Origin: Acidobacteriota bacterium
GTDB taxonomy: Bacteria; Acidobacteriota; Vicinamibacteria; Fen-336
DNA: 64,000 bases
Reading direction: 5' to 3'
Assembly (NCBI GenBank): GCA_022340585.1
Contig: JAJDNS010000028.1
Coordinates: 1 to 64,000, forward strand
Below are positions 25,510-33,701 of the stretch, in pieces. Both the position numbers and the translations under genes were made by a program. Below the pieces are notes generated by a model. That model worked only from the letters and a program-made list of their open reading frames with translations, did no database searches and had not been told where the DNA came from. Position 1 is the stretch's first letter. Every line of letters starts with the position of its first letter.

Positions 25510-26328
25510 TTGGATTCCTCCGGGTTCTCCCTCGACGCCCCGCTCCTCCTCCTGCCCCTCGTCTCGCTGTCCATCTCCTTCTTCACCTCGATGGCCGGCG
25601 TCTCGGGCGCCTTCCTGCTTCTGCCTTTTCAGGTCAGCGTCCTGGGCTTCACGAGCCCGGCCGTCTCCGCAACGAACCACCTCTACAACGTACTCGCGAC
25701 CCCGAGCGGAGTGGCCCGATACGCGAAGGAGGGGCGGATGAGCTGGCCCCTGGCGCGGGTGCTCATCACGGGAACGGCACCCGGCGCCCTCCTGGGAACC
25801 TTTCTCCGCGTCCGCTACCTCCCGGAGCCAGCCCGCTTCAAGCTCTTCGCGGGGGTGGTGCTCCTGTACGTCGGGGGAAGCCTGCTCGCCGCGCGCCGGA
25901 CCCGGAGCGGGGCGCGGCGGGCCGAGGCCGAGGGGGGCTTCTCGAGGGCAGGGGTGCTCGGTCTCAGCGTGATCGTAGGACTGGTGGGCGGTGTGTACGG
26001 CATCGGAGGCGGGGCTATCATCGCCCCGCTCCTCGTGAGCATGTTTCACCTGCCCGTGCGAAGAGTGGCCGGCGCGGCGCTGGCCGCCACGGGCATCACC
26101 TCTCTTGTGGCAGTGGTCGCCTACCAGGGGATCGCCCTCGTCGACCGGAGTCTGCCCATCGCCCCGGACTGGACGCTGGGTCTCCTCTTCGGCCTGGGGG
26201 GCATGGTCGGGATGAGCCTGGGGGCTCGTGTGCAGAAGCACGTCCCCAGCCGGGCCCTCGAGTGGATGATGGGGCTGATCCTGGTCACAGTCGCGCTGGG
26301 CTACATCGTGGGGTTCTTCAACTCCTGA
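25510..26328 (+). CDS. TauE/SafE-family anion (sulfite/sulfonate-type) transporter
   Basis: The 272-residue membrane protein has about eight hydrophobic segments and the two family repeats: FFTSMAGVSGAFLLLP...SATNHLYNVLATPSG and VGLVGGVYGIGGGAIIAPLL. TauE/SafE proteins export or import sulfite, sulfoacetate, thiosulfate or other organosulfur anions. The TTG at 25510 is chosen because GGAGG lies 5 nt upstream; a GTG at 25465 would add a non-hydrophobic leader. It is divergent from the Rrf2-cysC pair, so the three genes may form one sulfur-related unit. Substrate is inferred only from family and neighbours. Confidence 0.85.
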   Translation: MDSSGFSLDAPLLLLPLVSLSISFFTSMAGVSGAFLLLPFQVSVLGFTSPAVSATNHLYNVLATPSGVARYAKEGRMSWPLARVLITGTAPGALLGTFLRVRYLPEPARFKLFAGVVLLYVGGSLLAARRTRSGARRAEAEGGFSRAGVLGLSVIVGLVGGVYGIGGGAIIAPLLVSMFHLPVRRVAGAALAATGITSLVAVVAYQGIALVDRSLPIAPDWTLGLLFGLGGMVGMSLGARVQKHVPSRALEWMMGLILVTVALGYIVGFFNS

Positions 26329-26342
26329 TCCGGGGCCCCGGA
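26329..26342. terminator. Perfect 14-bp palindrome between convergent genes
   Basis: TCCGGGGCCCCGGA begins at the base after the TauE/SafE stop codon. It could form a short GC hairpin stopping both convergent transcripts, but there is no T tract, so intrinsic termination is only a possibility. Confidence 0.3.
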
Positions 26343-26409
26343 AGAGCGTACCGGAGGTGGGGAACGGGATGTGCGGAACCGAACAGCTTGCGTGGGCCCG
26401 GTGCCGCGT

Positions 26410-27840
26410 TCAGGGGCGCCGGGCCGCCGCGGCCTCGGAGAGCAGCTCCCACGCCCGCCGCACGTGGCGCTCCTCGGTACGGATGTTCCCCACGGCGAGG
26501 CGCAGGGCGGTCCGCCCGCGGAGCTTCGTAGGCGACAAGAACACCTCCCCGGTGGCGTTCACGGCCTCGACCACCTCGTCGTTCAAGCGGTCGTGCCCCT
26601 CGTCGTCGTGGTCGGGGAACAGGGCGCGGAAGCACACGACGGACAGGGGAGTGGGGGCCATGATCTCGAAGTGGGGGTCGGCCTCCACCCACTCACGGAA
26701 CAGGCGGGCCAGGCGCAGGTGCTCGCGGAGACGCTCGACGATGCCCTCGCGCCCGAAGGCCCGCAGGACCATCCACAGCTTGAGGGCGCGGAAGCGGCGA
26801 CCGAGGCTGACCCCGTAATCCATGAGGTTGGGGGCCAGGCCGTCCTCCGGGGTGCGGAGGTAGTCGGGAACGAGGCTGAAGGCCGCGCGCACGACCTCGG
26901 GGCGTCGGGTGTAGAACGCCGAGAGATCGATGGGCACGAACAGCCACTTGTGGGGGTTCATGACCAGGGAGTCGGCCCGCTCGCAGCCCTCGAGGACGTG
27001 GCGGCACTCGGGCAGGATGGCCGCCGACCCGCCGTAGGCCGCGTCGACGTGGAGCCAGAGTCCCTGGCGCTCACAGATGTCCGCGATGGCGGGGACGGGG
27101 TCCACGCTGGTGGTGGAGGTGGTGCCGACGGTGGCGACCGCCGCGAAGGGCGTCCACCCGGCGGCCCGATCTTCGGCGATGGCGTGGTCGAGGGCGGCCG
27201 CGTCCATCCGGAACTCGTCGTCGACCGGGATCTTGCGGAACCCCTCCTGGCCCACGCCGAGGACGATGGCCGCCTTCTCGATTGACGAGTGGGCCTGCTC
27301 CGAGGCGTAGGCCCGGAGCCGGGCCTGTCCGACGAGGCCCCGCTGGCGGGCGTCGAGGCCGGGGACCGCCTCTCGGGCGGCGGCGAGCGCCACGAGCGAG
27401 GAGGCCGACGCGGTGTCCTGGATCACGCCGAACAGCCCTTCCGGCAGCCCCAGAAGCTGGCGCAGCCAGTCCATGACCACGGTCTCGAGCTCGGTGGCGG
27501 CGGGAGAGGTCCGCCAGAGCATGCCGTTGACATTGAAGGCGGCGGACAACATCTCCCCCAGGATCCCCGGGGCCGACGAGGTGATCGAGAAATAGGCGAA
27601 GAAGGAGGGGTGGTTCCAGTGGGTGATGCCGGGGACGATCTGCCGTTCGACGTCGGCCAGGATCTCGGGGAGGGGCTCGCCCCGCTCCGGAGGGGACGGG
27701 GGGAGGGCGGCCCTCAGCTCCCCCGGGCGGAGACGAGACAGTACAGGGAGCTTCTCCCCCTCGGCCAGGTAGCGGGCGATCCAGTCGACGAGGCGGCGGC
27801 CTTCGTCGCGAAAGACCTCGAGGTCAATGTCGCCGGGCAG
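26410..27840 (-). CDS. PLP-dependent amino acid decarboxylase (aromatic-L-amino-acid decarboxylase family)
   Basis: The reading of about 476 residues is that of group II PLP decarboxylases: LVDWIARYL, the PGITHWNHPSFFAYF block, GVIQDTASASSLVAL, HVDAAYGGSA and the cofactor lysine in NPHKWLFVPID, ending at AVGNIRTEERHVRRAW. It should decarboxylate an aromatic or related L-amino acid to the amine. Homologues start (M)LPGD-D---FR, and here the matching codon is CTG at 27840; no ATG, GTG or TTG exists in frame between the upstream stop and residue 97. Either CTG (or the nearby ATT) is used, or the start is lost. The start is 5 nt after the stop of the FHA gene, suggesting coupling. Confidence 0.85.
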   Translation of the reverse strand: MPGDIDLEVFRDEGRRLVDWIARYLAEGEKLPVLSRLRPGELRAALPPSPPERGEPLPEILADVERQIVPGITHWNHPSFFAYFSITSSAPGILGEMLSAAFNVNGMLWRTSPAATELETVVMDWLRQLLGLPEGLFGVIQDTASASSLVALAAAREAVPGLDARQRGLVGQARLRAYASEQAHSSIEKAAIVLGVGQEGFRKIPVDDEFRMDAAALDHAIAEDRAAGWTPFAAVATVGTTSTTSVDPVPAIADICERQGLWLHVDAAYGGSAAILPECRHVLEGCERADSLVMNPHKWLFVPIDLSAFYTRRPEVVRAAFSLVPDYLRTPEDGLAPNLMDYGVSLGRRFRALKLWMVLRAFGREGIVERLREHLRLARLFREWVEADPHFEIMAPTPLSVVCFRALFPDHDDEGHDRLNDEVVEAVNATGEVFLSPTKLRGRTALRLAVGNIRTEERHVRRAWELLSEAAAARRP

Positions 27841-27844
27841 AGAG

Positions 27845-28501
27845 CTACTCCACGCTGGTGACGATGAACATGAGGACGTGGGTCCCGATGCGGAACTCCT
27901 GCTGATTCGACAGCTGATACTGCTCGATCCGCTCGAGATCGATCCAGGTGCCGTTGGTCGAGTCGAGGTCGCGGAGGACGGCCACGTCGCCGATGATCTC
28001 CAGGGCCGCGTGCTGACGCGAGGCCTCCGGGTCCTCCAGGTTGATGTCGCTTCCGGAGCGCCCGATCAACGTGCGCGTCTTGCTGATCTGGAAGATCTGG
28101 CCGGTGGCCGAGCCCTGGATGACGGCGAGGGAGAATCGCTTGTCGGTGGGCAGTTGCAGCAGGCCCATCTTGGCGGCATCCCCTCCGGCGATCGTCTCCG
28201 TTCCGGCGTTGGACGCCTTGGCCGGGGGCTGGACGGGAGTCTCGACAGTGCGGAGTGACTCGTCCGTCGTCTCCGGGGGAGCTGGCTCAGGTGCCGGAGC
28301 CGGAGCCGGTGCCGGGACCGGCGCGGGAGCGGGCGTGGGCGCGGCCGGCTCCTCCAGCGGCATCGGGGCCGCTGTGACCGGGTTCTCGATCTCGATCGCG
28401 CCTCCGCACTTGGCGCACCGGGTCTTGGCGCTGGTCCGATCGCCCAGCTTGGCCTCGTCGAACCGATAGCGCGACTGGCAACTCGGGCAGACGACGATCA
28501 T
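27845..28501 (-). CDS. Zinc-ribbon and FHA-domain protein
   Basis: The 218-residue protein starts with an MJ0042-type zinc ribbon (IVVCPSCQSRYRFDEAKLGD...TRCAKCG), continues with a long Pro/Ala linker (about 50-95), and ends in an FHA domain (RTLIGRSGSDINLEDPEASR, QHAALEI, LRDLDSTNGTWID). FHA domains bind phosphothreonine peptides, so a Ser/Thr kinase partner is expected, though none is in the window. This domain pair is common in delta-proteobacteria and Acidobacteria. The ATG is preceded by GGAGGAGA. The neighbouring decarboxylase follows after 4 bp, but a shared role is not evident. Confidence 0.88.
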   Translation of the reverse strand: MIVVCPSCQSRYRFDEAKLGDRTSAKTRCAKCGGAIEIENPVTAAPMPLEEPAAPTPAPAPVPAPAPAPAPEPAPPETTDESLRTVETPVQPPAKASNAGTETIAGGDAAKMGLLQLPTDKRFSLAVIQGSATGQIFQISKTRTLIGRSGSDINLEDPEASRQHAALEIIGDVAVLRDLDSTNGTWIDLERIEQYQLSNQQEFRIGTHVLMFIVTSVE

Positions 28502-28670
28502 CGCGGTCTCCTCCGCTCGGTCCCGGGCGCCGGGAGCGGGATCCCTCCCCGTTCGCCCGTGGACGAAGGAGAGGATAATACGAATCGAGCTCTCTGGCAG
28601 CAGCGATAATGTGTGAGGATGGCGCGCGGGAGCGCCGGCAGGCCCCGGCCGCGGGGACCGAGGAGGGGAC

Positions 28671-28862
28671 GTGAGTGGAGAGAGTAGACCTTTGCTCGGT
28701 GGTGACGACGAGCTGGACGATTTCGAGAGCGTGGACGACGACGGGGCCGACCTCGAGGACGATGACTTCGAGGAGGACGATTTCGCGGACGACGACGGCT
28801 GGGACGACGACGATCCCGACGAGTTCGAGGAGGATGACGACGACTTCGAGGATGACGAGTGA
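28671..28862 (+). CDS. Ultra-acidic 63-residue protein coupled to lipA
   Basis: A GTG with GAGGAGGGGA upstream opens 63 residues of which 27 are Asp and 11 Glu; there is one Arg and no Lys or His. Phe and Trp are spaced through the acidic run (DDFESV, DDFEEDDF, DGWDDDD). The stop overlaps the lipA start as GTGA, so translation is coupled. Such a chain would be disordered and could act as an electrostatic mimic of nucleic acid or a metal/cation buffer, but I can assign no function. Shadow coding is unlikely since the opposite and shifted frames show no protein-like pattern. Confidence 0.7.
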   Translation: MSGESRPLLGGDDELDDFESVDDDGADLEDDDFEEDDFADDDGWDDDDPDEFEEDDDDFEDDE

Positions 28863-29830
28863 GCTCCAGCCTTCCTGAGTCCCGGCCCCGGCGTCCGAGC
28901 TGGATTCGCGCCCGCGCGCCGCAGGGCCCCGGCTACGAGCGTCTCCGGGGCCTCATGCGGGGCCTCGATCTGCACACCGTCTGCGAGGAGGCCCACTGCC
29001 CGAATCTCGGGGAGTGCTGGAAGCGGGGCACCGCCACGTTCATGATCCTCGGAGACACCTGCACGCGGGCCTGCGGCTTCTGCGCGGTCAAGACCGGCCT
29101 GCCGGGGCAGGCCCCCGACGGTGCCGAGCCCCGGCGGGTGGCGGACGCCGTGGCCCGGATGGGGCTGCGCCACGCCGTCGTCACCTCCGTGAACCGCGAC
29201 GACCAGGCCGACGGGGGGGCCTCGATCTTCGCGGCGACCATCTGCGCGATCCGTGCCCGGGTGCCCGGGTGTGCAGTCGAGGTGCTGATCCCCGACTTCA
29301 AGGGAAGCCGAGAGGCCCTCGAGATTGTCCTGGCCGCCCGCCCCGACGTCCTCAACCACAACGTCGAGACCGTGCCGCGCCTCTACCGCCAGGCGCGCTC
29401 CGGGGCGCGCTTCGACCGCTCTCTCGAGCTCCTGGGCCGCTCGAAGGCTGCCGGGATGCTGACCAAGAGCGGCATCATGGTGGGCCTGGGAGAGGAGACG
29501 GAGGAGGTCGAGGAGACGATACGGGCCATCCGGTCGGCGGGTGCCGATGTCCTGACCGTCGGGCAGTACCTGTCGCCGTCGCCGAAGCACTTGCCGGTGG
29601 CCCGGTACTACACCCCCGAGGAGTTTGACCGCCTGCGGGACTTCGCCCTGGGGCTCGGCTTCCAGCACGTGGAGGCGGGGCCGCTGGTCCGCTCCTCCTA
29701 CCACGCCGAGGAGCACGTGGCGTCGGGCCCCGCATCCCGCAGGCCCGAGGGGCCAGGGCCCGCGGGCCCACGGAGCGAGACCGGACCCCGAACTAGCGTG
29801 TGCGCTGGCGGGCCACGCACTCCCCGATGA
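28859..29830 (+). CDS. lipA: Lipoyl synthase LipA
   Basis: The 323-residue radical-SAM enzyme inserts two sulfurs into octanoyl groups on lipoyl domains. It shows both cluster motifs: the auxiliary CEEAHCPNLGECW near 43-55 and the SAM-binding CTRACGFC near 69-76. Other LipA blocks follow (VVTSVNRDDQADGGASIF, VLNHNVETVPRLY, TKSGIMVGLGE, GQYLSPSPKHLPVARYYTP). The last 35 residues or so are an unusual Gly/Pro/Arg-rich tail after the normal end (SSYHAEEH) and overlap the convergent cysteine desulfurase gene by 38 bp. GTG start overlaps the stop of the acidic protein. A sulfur source for the auxiliary cluster could be the nearby desulfurase. Confidence 0.95.
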   Translation: MSSSLPESRPRRPSWIRARAPQGPGYERLRGLMRGLDLHTVCEEAHCPNLGECWKRGTATFMILGDTCTRACGFCAVKTGLPGQAPDGAEPRRVADAVARMGLRHAVVTSVNRDDQADGGASIFAATICAIRARVPGCAVEVLIPDFKGSREALEIVLAARPDVLNHNVETVPRLYRQARSGARFDRSLELLGRSKAAGMLTKSGIMVGLGEETEEVEETIRAIRSAGADVLTVGQYLSPSPKHLPVARYYTPEEFDRLRDFALGLGFQHVEAGPLVRSSYHAEEHVASGPASRRPEGPGPAGPRSETGPRTSVCAGGPRTPR

Positions 29831-30929
29831 TCGCGGCGGCGCGGTCGACCTGCTCCTCCGTGGTCGAGCGGCCCAGGGACAGGCGCAGCGAGGACTCCAC
29901 GCGCTCCGGCGGGAAGCCCATGGCCTTCAGGACGTGGGACGGCTCGGCTCCCCCGGCCGCGCAGGCCGCTCCCGTGGAAGCCGCGACGCCAGCGAGATCG
30001 AGGGCCATGACGAGCCCCTCGGCCTCGGTGCGCTCGAACGAGACGTTGGTGGTGTTGGGCAGGCGGGGGTCGGCTCCGTTGCGGCTCGCGCCGGGGATGG
30101 AGAGCAGCCGGGCCTCGAGGCGGTCGCGCAGCTCGGCCAGGCGGGCGGCGTCCCCCTCGAGCCGGGTGCGAGCGTATTCCGCGGCCGCGCCGAAGCCCAC
30201 GACCCCGGCCACGTTCACGGTCCCGGCTCGGCGGTTGCGCTCCTGGGAGCCGCCGGTCATCAGGGGGGCGAGGGCGGTGCCGCGTCGGACGTAGAGACAG
30301 CCCACCCCCTTCGGGCCGTAGATCTTGTGAGCAGACAGGGTGAGCAGGTCGACGTCGAGGGCGGTGACGTCGATCGGCACCTTTCCCGCGGCGGGGACGG
30401 CGTCGGAGTGGACCAGGGCACCGCGCTCGTGGGCGAGCGCCGCGGCCTCCGGAAGCGGTTGGAGGACTCCGGTCTCGTTGTTGGCGAGCATCACCGAGAC
30501 GAGCGCGGTGTGATCGTCCACCGTCGACCGGACCTCCTCGAGGCGCACCCGACCCTCGACGTCCACGCCCACGAGGGCGACGGGCCAGCCCTCGTCTCGC
30601 ATCGCCTTCGCGGTGTTGACCACCGCGTGGTGCTCGATGGCCGTGGTCACGATCCCTCGGCGAGGATCCCGGACCCGGGCCGCCACGCCGCGAAGGGCGG
30701 TGTTGTCCGACTCGGTCCCGCTCGCGGTGAAGACGATCTCGGCGGGTTCGGCTCCGATGAGGGTGGCGACCCGCGCCCGCGCATCCTCGGTTGCGGCCCG
30801 GGCGCGCTGGCCGAACCAGTGCAGGCTCGACGGGTTTCCGTAGTCGGCGCGCAGGAACGGCAGCATGGCCTCGAGGACCTCCGGGGCCAGGGGTGTCGTC
30901 GCGTTGTGATCCAGGTAGATGCGCTCCAC
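29793..30929 (-). CDS. Cysteine desulfurase (NifS/IscS family)
   Basis: The 378-residue PLP enzyme has IYLDHNATTPLAPEVLEAML, the TSGTESDNTAL-like loop (FTASGTESDNTAL), TAIEHHAVVNT, the cofactor lysine in LTLSAHKIYGPKGVG, and the catalytic Cys loop STGAACAAGGAEPSHVL. The short Cys loop is that of class I (IscS/NifS) enzymes, which pass persulfide to scaffold proteins. It follows pncB after a 33-bp gap on the same strand; a NifS-type enzyme in an NAD operon is known from Bacillus, where it matures NadA, so it may serve NAD synthesis here. GTG start. Confidence 0.93.
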   Translation of the reverse strand: MERIYLDHNATTPLAPEVLEAMLPFLRADYGNPSSLHWFGQRARAATEDARARVATLIGAEPAEIVFTASGTESDNTALRGVAARVRDPRRGIVTTAIEHHAVVNTAKAMRDEGWPVALVGVDVEGRVRLEEVRSTVDDHTALVSVMLANNETGVLQPLPEAAALAHERGALVHSDAVPAAGKVPIDVTALDVDLLTLSAHKIYGPKGVGCLYVRRGTALAPLMTGGSQERNRRAGTVNVAGVVGFGAAAEYARTRLEGDAARLAELRDRLEARLLSIPGASRNGADPRLPNTTNVSFERTEAEGLVMALDLAGVAASTGAACAAGGAEPSHVLKAMGFPPERVESSLRLSLGRSTTEEQVDRAAAIIGECVARQRTR

Positions 30930-30962
30930 GCCGTGCCGTTATAGGGGCGGAGGGGGCCCCGG

Positions 30963-32438
30963 TCAAGGCTCGGCGGGACGCCGGGCCTCGAGGACGAGGC
31001 GGGTCTTGAGCTCGTGAAGCTCGGCCGACAGCCCGACCGGGAACTGGTGGGGATTCACGAAGCGCTTGATGCCCGGGTGCAGGCGCGCCAGCTGCTCGGA
31101 GGCCCGGGTCCGGACCTGGGTGAGGGGAGGCGGCTCATAGACGACGTGGCCTCCTCGCAGGATCGGCTCGAGCAGATCGGTGCCTGGCGTCCCCGGGGAG
31201 ACCCGCTTGCGCCGCGTCGGGTCGACGGGGTCGACGATCACCGGCTCCGCGGAGAGCCCCTGCTCCTCGTCGTAGATGACGTCGGCCAGGAAGCCGTCCT
31301 CCGTCCCGAAGCGGCGGACCTGCTGGATGCCCGGGTTCGTCGTCTTGATCGACTGCTCGGAGAGCTTGGTCCGATAACGCCACGCCTCCCCGGGGGCTCG
31401 GACCGCCCCGAGCTTGTAGACCCCCCCGAGCGCCGGCTCGTCGCCCCCCGTCACGAGCCGTGTCCCCACACCCCAGACCGTGATCGCCGCCCCCTGCTCC
31501 TTCAGGCTGGTGATCACGTGCTCGTCGAGATCGTTGCTCGCCATGATGGCCGCCTCCGGAAACCCCCCGGCGTCGAGGATCTTCCGGGCCTCGACGCTCA
31601 GCCAGGCCAGGTCGCCGGAGTCGAGGCGGATCCCCGCGAGCTCGTGCCCGCGCTCCCGGAGTCGCCGCCCGGTCTCCACCGCGTGGCGCACCCCGTCCAG
31701 CGTGTCGTAGGTGTCCACCAGGAGCACGCAGTTGTTGGGCTGGGCGCGGGCGTACGCTTCGAAGGCCTCGGGCTCCGAGTCGAAGGACATCACCCAGCTG
31801 TGGGCGTGGGTCCCGCGCACGGGCAGGCCGAACAGCCGGCCGGCGAGCACGTTCGAGGTCCCGACGCAGCCGCCGACGTAGGCGGCGCGCGAGGCGCTCA
31901 ACCCGCCGTCGATGTCCTGGGCGCGGCGCAGGCCAAAGTCGATCACCGCGTCTCCGCGGGCCGCCAGGCACACCCGCGCGGCCTTGGTGGCGATCAGCGT
32001 CTCGAAGTTGACGACGTTCAGGAGCATCGTCTCGAGCAGCTGGGCCTGCATGATCGGACCGCGCACTCGCACCAGGGGCTCTTGGGGGAACACCACCGTC
32101 CCCTCGGGCACCGCGTCGACGTCGCAGCGGAGCTCGAGGGCCGCGAGCTCGCGGAGGAAGGCGGGGTCGAGCAGCGGCCGCCCGTCGTTTCCCTTCAGCG
32201 AGCGCAGGAAGTCGAGATCGTCGGGCTCGAACCGGAACTGGGCCAGGCACTCGATGGCCCGGGCGAGGCCGCAGGCCAGCGCGAAGCCACCGGAGAAGGG
32301 GTTCTTCCGGAACACGAGGTGGAACACCGCCTCCTTGTCGGCGGTGCCCGAGGACCAGTACGCCTGCGCCATGGTGATCTGGTAGAGGTCGGTGAGGAGC
32401 GCGAGCGAGGTGCGGTAGACACGGGCGACGCGGGACAT
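30963..32438 (-). CDS. pncB: Nicotinate phosphoribosyltransferase PncB
   Basis: The 491-residue enzyme makes nicotinate mononucleotide from nicotinate and PRPP in NAD salvage. Diagnostic blocks are [17 protein letters not shown] at the N terminus, [54 protein letters not shown], and [20 protein letters not shown]. The length fits the longer bacterial form. AGGAGGG stands 3 nt before the ATG. It is divergent from the enoyl-CoA hydratase gene, with promoters for both in a 166-bp spacer, and leads a likely two-gene unit with the desulfurase. Confidence 0.95.
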   Translation of the reverse strand: MSRVARVYRTSLALLTDLYQITMAQAYWSSGTADKEAVFHLVFRKNPFSGGFALACGLARAIECLAQFRFEPDDLDFLRSLKGNDGRPLLDPAFLRELAALELRCDVDAVPEGTVVFPQEPLVRVRGPIMQAQLLETMLLNVVNFETLIATKAARVCLAARGDAVIDFGLRRAQDIDGGLSASRAAYVGGCVGTSNVLAGRLFGLPVRGTHAHSWVMSFDSEPEAFEAYARAQPNNCVLLVDTYDTLDGVRHAVETGRRLRERGHELAGIRLDSGDLAWLSVEARKILDAGGFPEAAIMASNDLDEHVITSLKEQGAAITVWGVGTRLVTGGDEPALGGVYKLGAVRAPGEAWRYRTKLSEQSIKTTNPGIQQVRRFGTEDGFLADVIYDEEQGLSAEPVIVDPVDPTRRKRVSPGTPGTDLLEPILRGGHVVYEPPPLTQVRTRASEQLARLHPGIKRFVNPHQFPVGLSAELHELKTRLVLEARRPAEP

Positions 32439-32604
32439 GATCCCTCCTGGGTCGCATTATTCATCACGCCCCGGGGCGCCCGGCTGCGCGAGCCTTCCCC
32501 AAGGGCGACTGTGCTAAACTGGCCACCGCGATAAACCCCCGGAAGCGCAAGGTTTGTCGCGTCCGTGGAGCGCTGGCTACGGACAGAAAGGGGCTGACAC
32601 GCGC

Positions 32605-33429
32605 ATGGTGGAAGACCTCGAAAGCCGCCAGGATATCGATGAGTACGCTTCGACGGAGAGCTCAACCCTCGAGCACGTGCAGGTCGACAGGAGCGGGGGC
32701 GTCGTCCGGATCACGTTGAACCACCCCCCGGCCAACCTCCTCTCCTCAGATCTGATGCGGGAGCTCGCCACGTCCCTCGAGTCGCTCGAGTTCGAGCCGG
32801 AGACCAGGCTCGTGGCGCTCCTCGCCTCCGGGAAGTACTTCTCGGCCGGGTTCGAGATCAACGATCATCTCGGAGACCGCGCGTATCCGATGCTCCAGGG
32901 TTTCCGGCGGATCTTCGCGGCCCTCGCCAAGGTCGACAAGCCGACGCTGTCGGTGGTCCAGGGGCCGGCCCTCGGGGCGGGCTGCCTGCTCGCGGCGGGA
33001 TGCGACATCGTCCTGGCTGCCGAGAGCGCCAAGTTCGCACACCCCGAGATCCGTGGCGGGGTCTTCAACGCCATGGCCGCCGCCCTTCTGCCGCGCCTGG
33101 TGGGACGGAAGCGGGCGTTCGAGATGATCCTGCTGGGCGGCACCCTGAGTGCGGCGGAGGCCCAGGCGGCGGGGCTCGTGACCCGGGTCGTTCCCGACGA
33201 TCGCCTGGAAGCGGAGGCGGCGGCACTCGTCCATCGCTTCGAGGAGTCGAGCGCCCCCATCGTGCAGCTCGCCCGACGGGCCATCGCCGGGGGGCTCGAC
33301 CTGCCTCTCGAGGAGGCGGTGGAGCACGCCGAGGACGTCTACCTCAACCAGCTCATGGCCACCGAGGACGTCGAGGAAGGCCTGCGCGCCGTCGTCGAGA
33401 AGCGCAAGCCGGACTGGAAGGGTCGATGA
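32605..33429 (+). CDS. Enoyl-CoA hydratase/isomerase family protein (dienoyl-CoA-hydratase-like)
   Basis: The 274-residue crotonase-fold protein has VRITLNHPPANLL, the oxyanion-hole strands YFSAGFEINDH and GPALGAGCLLAAGCDIVLA, and PEIRGGVFNAMAAALLPRLV. The last block and the NPP-N-L motif look most like cyclohexa-1,5-diene-1-carbonyl-CoA hydratase-type proteins of anaerobic ring degradation, but a general enoyl-CoA hydratase cannot be excluded. ATG 32605 is chosen with AAGGGG upstream; the frame is open earlier but the added residues are not typical. It overlaps the next gene by 4 nt and sits in a four-gene operon with an acyl-CoA dehydrogenase. Confidence 0.88.
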   Translation: MVEDLESRQDIDEYASTESSTLEHVQVDRSGGVVRITLNHPPANLLSSDLMRELATSLESLEFEPETRLVALLASGKYFSAGFEINDHLGDRAYPMLQGFRRIFAALAKVDKPTLSVVQGPALGAGCLLAAGCDIVLAAESAKFAHPEIRGGVFNAMAAALLPRLVGRKRAFEMILLGGTLSAAEAQAAGLVTRVVPDDRLEAEAAALVHRFEESSAPIVQLARRAIAGGLDLPLEEAVEHAEDVYLNQLMATEDVEEGLRAVVEKRKPDWKGR

Positions 33430-33701
33430 GCGACGGCGAGGACGAGGACCCGGGCGGCGGCTGGGAGGTCGTCGCGGAGGTCGCCAAACGGTACGAGGCG
33501 GAGTTCATGGCCGGACACCTGCGGGCCGCGGGCATCGAGGCCCGGGTGATCGACAAGAGCTTCCGCCAGGAGCCGCTGCCGACCGCGCGCTCCTTTGCCA
33601 TCGTCCGTGTCTACGTGCCCGCCGATCGGCTCGACGAGTCGAAGCGCCTCCTCGCCGAGGCGGCATCGTCACCCGAGGACGGCGAGGGCCAGGGGTCGTG
33701 A
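33426..33701 (+). CDS. DUF2007-type small protein
   Basis: The 91-residue protein reads WEVVAEVAKRYEAEFMAGHL, RAAGIEARVIDKSF and AIVRVYVPADRLDESKRLLA, the ferredoxin-like DUF2007 pattern (often named putative signal-transducing protein). It begins within the stop of the enoyl-CoA hydratase gene (ATGA) and ends within the start of the acyl-CoA dehydrogenase gene (GTGA), so it is made with both enzymes. The biochemical role of DUF2007 is unknown to me. Confidence 0.82.
   Translation: MSDGEDEDPGGGWEVVAEVAKRYEAEFMAGHLRAAGIEARVIDKSFRQEPLPTARSFAIVRVYVPADRLDESKRLLAEAASSPEDGEGQGS

Noticed and set aside
28250-28350. Possible tandem repeat in the FHA gene
   Set aside because: It is simply Pro/Ala codon repetition of the linker, with no regular unit.
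27845-29716. 623-residue minus-strand open frame spanning lipA, the acidic ORF and the FHA gene
   Set aside because: Only its last 218 codons are a real protein (zinc ribbon plus FHA). The upstream part includes a Ser-rich run that is the reverse of the acidic ORF.
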